This document shows positions 58,105 through 61,233 of a stretch of DNA of 61,233 nucleotides, in pieces. Location of the stretch: positions 1 through 61,233 of the forward strand of contig JARHVB010000084.1 in the NCBI GenBank assembly GCA_029222685.1, written 5' to 3'. The translations under genes were made by a program, and so were the position numbers. A model generated the notes under the pieces. It had not been told where the DNA came from, made no database searches, and saw only the letters and a program-made list of their open reading frames with translations. The stretch comes from Terripilifer ovatus (lineage in GTDB: Bacteria; Pseudomonadota; Alphaproteobacteria; Rhizobiales; Beijerinckiaceae). Every line of letters begins with the position of its first letter. Position 1 is the stretch's first letter.

Positions 58105-59211
58105 ATGAAATTGCCGCTGGATGGCGCCATTGATTGCGACGCGCACATGAGCGTGCCGAACGTTGCGGCTCTGCTGCCGTTCATGTCCGACTATTGGCGC
58201 GACCAGATCGTCAATCGCTACATCGATCGTAGCGGGTTCAATCTGATGAGCTATCCGCCGCGCTCGCCGTTCACCGTGCGCGACGACTGGCGGCCTGCGC
58301 CGGATACTGATGGCCTCGATGGTCTGCGCCGCAATCTGCTGGAGCCGTTCCGCCTGTCCACGGCGATCTGCCATACGCTGCACGGCTCCATCGCACTGTT
58401 CAACGAGGATATGGGCGCCGAATTCTGCAAGGCCGTGAATAGCTGGGTCGCCCGCGAGCGGCTTGACCGTGAGCCGCGCCTGCGCGCCTCGATTCTGGTT
58501 CACGCGCAAAATCCGGCCCTCGCGGTCGAGGAGATAGAGCGCTGCGCCGAGGATGCCCGTTTTGTCGCCGTGCTGGTGCCGGTGATGGGCGACAACCCGC
58601 TCGGCCGGCGCATCTATTGGCCGATCTACGAGGCGTGCGAGCGCCATGGCCTGTCGCTCGCCGTCCATGCCGGCTCGACCTATCGCCATGCTCCGACGGC
58701 GGCGGGCTGGACCTCGTTCCAGTCGGAAGACTATGTGCTGCAGAGCAGCGCCTTCGAAAATCTCATCGTGTCCTTCCTGGCTGAAGGCGTTTTCCAGAAA
58801 TTTCAGGATCTTAAACTGGTCTGCATGGAATCCGGCTTTACCTGGCTGCCGACCCTGATCTGGCGCAGCTCGAAAACATGGCGTGGCGTCCGCACCGAAG
58901 TGCCGTGGCTCGACCGGGTGCCGAGCGAAATCATTCGTGAGCGGATTCGCCTGACTTTGCAGCCGGTTGACGCGCCGCGTGACGCTAAAATCCTCAACCG
59001 CATCCTTGAACAGATCGCCAGCGACGATATGTTATTGTTCTCGACGGATTATCCACATTCCCAGTTCGACGGGGAGGATGTGTTGCCGGATGGTCTGAGC
59101 GACGATCTGATCCGCAAGATTGCCATTGATAATCCGCTCGCCGCGTTCCCACGGCTGGCGTCCGCGCATGTGGGCCACAAGGAGCAAAAAAGGCAGGAGA
59201 TTGCTCAATGA
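58105..59211 (+). CDS. COG2159 amidohydrolase (ACMSD-like), DxDxH type
   Basis: The 368-residue protein starts with the metal motif AIDCDAHMS close to the N-terminus. Further sites are SLAVHAGSTYRH, CMESGFTWLP and FSTDYPHSQFDGED. The pattern is D-x-D-x-H, His, Glu, Asp, as in the other two amidohydrolases of this type in the window. It is likely a single-metal hydrolase or decarboxylase. Its strong AAAGGAG site and the perfect -10 box upstream suggest good expression when derepressed. It overlaps the next amidohydrolase by four bases (ATGA). Confidence 0.86.
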   Translation: MKLPLDGAIDCDAHMSVPNVAALLPFMSDYWRDQIVNRYIDRSGFNLMSYPPRSPFTVRDDWRPAPDTDGLDGLRRNLLEPFRLSTAICHTLHGSIALFNEDMGAEFCKAVNSWVARERLDREPRLRASILVHAQNPALAVEEIERCAEDARFVAVLVPVMGDNPLGRRIYWPIYEACERHGLSLAVHAGSTYRHAPTAAGWTSFQSEDYVLQSSAFENLIVSFLAEGVFQKFQDLKLVCMESGFTWLPTLIWRSSKTWRGVRTEVPWLDRVPSEIIRERIRLTLQPVDAPRDAKILNRILEQIASDDMLLFSTDYPHSQFDGEDVLPDGLSDDLIRKIAIDNPLAAFPRLASAHVGHKEQKRQEIAQ

Positions 59212-60308
59212 ACGCGCCGCTTCGTGAACAGAAAGCCGCCCAGAAGCTGATGATCGTCGATTGCGACGTTCATCCGATCCAGCGCTCGGCGAAGGACCTT
59301 TATCCGTTCCTGTCCAAGCACTGGCAGGAGCATCTGGAGACCTTCGGCGGCCACGTCCGCCAGGGCCTGATCGAGCAGACCATGTGGCCGCGCATGATGG
59401 CCGCGGGCCAGCGCGCCGATGCCTACCCGGCCCAGGGCGGCCCGCCGGGCTCCGATTTCGAGCTGATGAAGCGTCAGCATCTCGACGTCAACGGGGTCGA
59501 GTTCGGCATGCTCGTCGCGCTCAGCAAGGGTGGCATGGAAGAGCGCAATCCCGATCTTGCCCGGGCGCTTTCGAGCGCCGTCAACGACTGGCAGCTCGAG
59601 GCCTGGGTGAAGCGTGACGCGCGCCTGAAGGCCGGCGTCGTCGTCACCGGCGAAGATCCGGCCCATGCCGTCGCCGAAATCGAGAAGCGCGCCGGCGATC
59701 CGTCCTTCGCGCAGGTCATCCTGTCGCCGCGCAGCGCCGAGCCTCTCGGCCGCCGCAAGTACTGGCCGATCTATGCGGCAGCCGAGCGCGCCGGCCTGCC
59801 CGTCGGATTGCATCCGGCGGCTATACCGGGCGGCAGTGCCTCGTCGGGCGCCGGCTGGCCGACCTATTATATGCAGGAACACCACACCTTCGTCACCGGA
59901 TCGCAGGCGACCGCCGTCAGCCTCGTCATGGAAGGCGTGTTCGAGGAATTTCCCAACCTGCGCATCGCCATGATCGAGGCGGGCTTCAGCTGGGCGCCGG
60001 CGCTCGGCTGGCGCATGGACCGCATCTGGGAGCGCATGCGCAAGGAAACCCCGCATGTGAAGCGCCCGCCGTCGGAATATATGCGCGAGCATTTCTGGTT
60101 CGCGACGCAGCCGATGGAAGAGCCGGAGAACCCGCAGGACATTCTGCAGATCTTCGACTGGATCGGCTGGGACCGCATCATGTTCTCGACCGACTATCCC
60201 CATTGGGATTTCGACGATCCACGCCAGGCGATCCGCGTCCGCCTCACCGACGAACAGCGCGAGAAAATCTTCCGCGCCAATGCGAAAGCATTGTACCGCC
60301 TGCCGTAA
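59208..60308 (+). CDS. COG2159 amidohydrolase (ACMSD-like), DxDxH type, second in operon
   Basis: The 366-residue protein has IVDCDVHPIQRS as first metal site, PVGLHPAAIPGG, AMIEAGFSWAPALGWRMD and FSTDYPHWDFDDP. It resembles the 48696-49973 protein in the last block (SDWPHWDF / TDYPHWDF) more than its own neighbour does. Translation is coupled to the preceding gene by an ATGA overlap, so the two may form a heteromer or catalyse successive steps. The Rieske gene follows after 13 bp. Confidence 0.86.
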   Translation: MNAPLREQKAAQKLMIVDCDVHPIQRSAKDLYPFLSKHWQEHLETFGGHVRQGLIEQTMWPRMMAAGQRADAYPAQGGPPGSDFELMKRQHLDVNGVEFGMLVALSKGGMEERNPDLARALSSAVNDWQLEAWVKRDARLKAGVVVTGEDPAHAVAEIEKRAGDPSFAQVILSPRSAEPLGRRKYWPIYAAAERAGLPVGLHPAAIPGGSASSGAGWPTYYMQEHHTFVTGSQATAVSLVMEGVFEEFPNLRIAMIEAGFSWAPALGWRMDRIWERMRKETPHVKRPPSEYMREHFWFATQPMEEPENPQDILQIFDWIGWDRIMFSTDYPHWDFDDPRQAIRVRLTDEQREKIFRANAKALYRLP

Positions 60309-60321
60309 CTTCGAGTTCGAA

Positions 60322-60735
60322 ATGACCCGCCATGTAATCGCCAGGGCCGACGAGATCGCGCCTGGTTCCAGCAGGATCGTCACCGTCGCCGGCCGCGAGA
60401 TCGGCGTCTTCAATGTCGGTGGCGATTTTTATGCGCTCGCCAACCGCTGCCCGCATGCGGGCGCGGCGCTGTGCGAGGGCTTCATCTCGGGGCTTGTCGG
60501 CGCCGACGGACCGAACAAATACCGCCTCGAACGCAAGGGCGAATTCATCCGCTGCCCTTATCACGGCTGGGAATTCGACATCCGCACCGGCCAATCCTGG
60601 TGCGATCCGAACTCGATGAAAGTCCGCCAGTTCTCCATCACCGTCGCGCCGGGCGAGACGCTGGTGAAGGGGCCTTACGTGGCGGAGACTTTTGCCGTGC
60701 AGGTGGAGGAGAACTATGTGGTCGTGGATCTTTGA
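60322..60735 (+). CDS. Rieske-type [2Fe-2S] ferredoxin-like protein, second copy
   Basis: The 137-residue protein has ligands C43/H45 in NRCPHAGA and C78/H81 in CPYHGWEFDIRTG, with 32 residues between and a further cysteine at 51 (ALCEG), the same position as in 49990-50364. A further cysteine, C94 (QSWCDPNS), follows the second ligand pair. The start is at the ATG at 60322 after GAGTTCGAA. It is the last gene of the amidohydrolase operon. Its place mirrors the first Rieske protein, supporting a shared system. Confidence 0.86.
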   Translation: MTRHVIARADEIAPGSSRIVTVAGREIGVFNVGGDFYALANRCPHAGAALCEGFISGLVGADGPNKYRLERKGEFIRCPYHGWEFDIRTGQSWCDPNSMKVRQFSITVAPGETLVKGPYVAETFAVQVEENYVVVDL

Positions 60736-60769
60736 ATCTTCCAGGCGATAGGCCGCAATGAATCAACCG

Positions 60770-60790
60770 CGTCATGCCCGCGCTTGTCGC
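60770..60790. repeat. Interrupted palindromic repeat (family D)
   Basis: CGTCATGCCCGCGCTTGTCG is the reverse complement of part of 48501-48533. It stops at 60790, where the IS4-type sequence begins within about four bases. Confidence 0.65.
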
Positions 60791-60822
60791 ACGAGTGTCC
60801 GGTTCATTTTTCTTGAATAAGT

Positions 60823-60893
60823 GCACGGTGTTGATTCTATTGATCCAGAGGGTTTGGCGACTCATCCGGACACGAAAAGGATCGACACCGTGC
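60823..60893 (+). promoter_or_regulatory. Inverted repeat that can hide the transposase start codon
   Basis: GCACGGTGTTGAT (60823-60835) pairs with ATCGACACCGTGC (60881-60893) over 13 bases, one being a G-U pair in RNA. The GTG start (60890-60892) lies in the 3' arm. A transcript entering from outside would fold this stem. A second, interleaved pair is GTGTCCGG (60795-60802) with CCGGACAC (60866-60873). Confidence 0.6.
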
Positions 60894-61233
60894 GGCATCA
60901 AAATAGCGTCTTTCACGGCCTTCTGAAACTTATTCCGTGGCACGTTTTCGACCGCCTTGTGGATGAGCATGGTGCAGACCATTCGGTCCGCAAATTTACG
61001 ACCCGCCATCAGTTCATCGCGCTTTTGTTTGGCCAACTGGAAGGCGTCAACTCGCTGCGCGGGATTGAAGTCACGATGGAAAGCCATCAGGGGCGGCTCT
61101 ATCATATCGGAGCTAAAGTACCGCTACGCTCGACCTTTTCTGACGCCAACAGACTGCGCAGCCCGTTGGTTTTCTCAGGCCTTTTCGAACATATGCTCGC
61201 CACCGCCACGCGCGGCTTCAAACGCCAGATGGC
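60890..61233 (+). CDS. IS4-family transposase, N-terminal part (incomplete)
   Basis: The frame opens at GTG (60890) and stays open to the window end, 114 complete codons. The translation begins VRHQNSVFHGLLKLIPWHVF and continues with FTTRHQFIALLFGQLEGVNS, RSTFSDANRLR and a basic RGFKRQM end. This is the N-terminal domain (DUF4372-like) of IS4-type DDE transposases; the catalytic residues would lie downstream. AAAAGGA precedes the start. No frameshift is seen in this part. Confidence 0.85.
   Translation, partial: MRHQNSVFHGLLKLIPWHVFDRLVDEHGADHSVRKFTTRHQFIALLFGQLEGVNSLRGIEVTMESHQGRLYHIGAKVPLRSTFSDANRLRSPLVFSGLFEHMLATATRGFKRQM

Larger units (their letters stand above)
60791..61233 (+). mobile_element. 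Left part of an IS4-family insertion sequence, cut by the window end
   Basis: The element begins near GTGTCCGGTTCATTTTTC, probably its left end, and continues beyond the window. Its transposase frame starts at 60890. Base composition of the first 100 bp is clearly more AT-rich than the surroundings. The right end and target duplication are outside the window. Confidence 0.8.

Noticed and set aside
60638..61105. A minus-strand frame across the Rieske 3' end and the IS start
   Set aside because: It joins unrelated genomic and IS sequence and opposes two convincing plus-strand genes.

Overview
The window looks like chromosomal DNA of an alphaproteobacterium of the order Hyphomicrobiales (Rhizobiales), most like the Bradyrhizobium / Rhodopseudomonas / Xanthobacteraceae group. 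The reasons are the high GC, dense gene packing with GTGA, ATGA and TTGA overlaps, extensin-family and L,D-transpeptidase envelope genes, a LigJ very close to the characterised family, many tripartite tricarboxylate and NMT1-type binding proteins, and several short palindromic repeats of the kind scattered through these genomes. No rRNA, tRNA or CRISPR array was seen. The assignment rests on gene content only.

Layout. (1) 0.1-7.8 kb is an envelope and housekeeping block: M15 peptidase, DUF2233 phosphodiester glycosidase, class II histone-deacetylase-like amidohydrolase, lipoprotein L,D-transpeptidase, Tat-exported phosphoesterase, extensin-family protein, MarR regulator and an MFS exporter. 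(2) 7.8-24 kb holds a TctC-type binding protein, a 4,5-dihydroxyphthalate-decarboxylase-like protein, an exported peptidoglycan-binding protein whose trypsin-like domain has lost its catalytic residues, an alpha-2-macroglobulin/PBP1C operon, a TctA-TctB fusion permease and a second MFS protein. (3) 23.7-36.1 kb is a catabolic block: bicupin protein, zinc-independent MDR oxidoreductase, ThDP enzyme, FAH hydrolase plus extradiol (VOC) dioxygenase, SDR plus ACAD10/11-like acyl-CoA dehydrogenase, a MetE-core protein and an isolated CoxL-type molybdenum subunit. (4) 36.4-50.9 kb is almost entirely on the plus strand: two tandem paralogous binding proteins, an FAD aromatic hydroxylase, a second MetE-core protein, a LigB-like dioxygenase, an SDR lacking YxxxK, ligJ, an HpaI-type aldolase, a second dihydroxyphthalate-decarboxylase-like protein, a second ThDP enzyme, and an amidohydrolase-Rieske pair. 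(5) 51-57.8 kb on the minus strand encodes HyuB, HyuA, an ABC ATPase and a fused ABC permease. (6) 58.1-60.7 kb on the plus strand holds a second amidohydrolase-Rieske module (two amidohydrolases and one Rieske protein) behind a promoter with tandem operator-like repeats. The window ends inside an IS4-family element that begins at the edge of a palindromic repeat.

How the genes may work together (inference). Blocks 3-6 read as an aromatic or cyclic-acid catabolic island. Hydroxylation (FAD monooxygenase, possibly CoxL) would be followed by meta ring cleavage (VOC and LigB-like enzymes), hydrolysis or hydration (FAH, LigJ) and C-C cleavage (HpaI-type aldolase, ThDP enzymes), with acyl-CoA oxidation (ACAD, SDR) and many importers. 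Only LigJ has a reaction I would name with confidence. The most unusual recurring pattern is the pairing of COG2159 amidohydrolases carrying a DxDxH metal motif with small Rieske proteins that share a long inter-ligand loop and an extra cysteine, seen twice with no Rieske oxygenase or reductase in the window.
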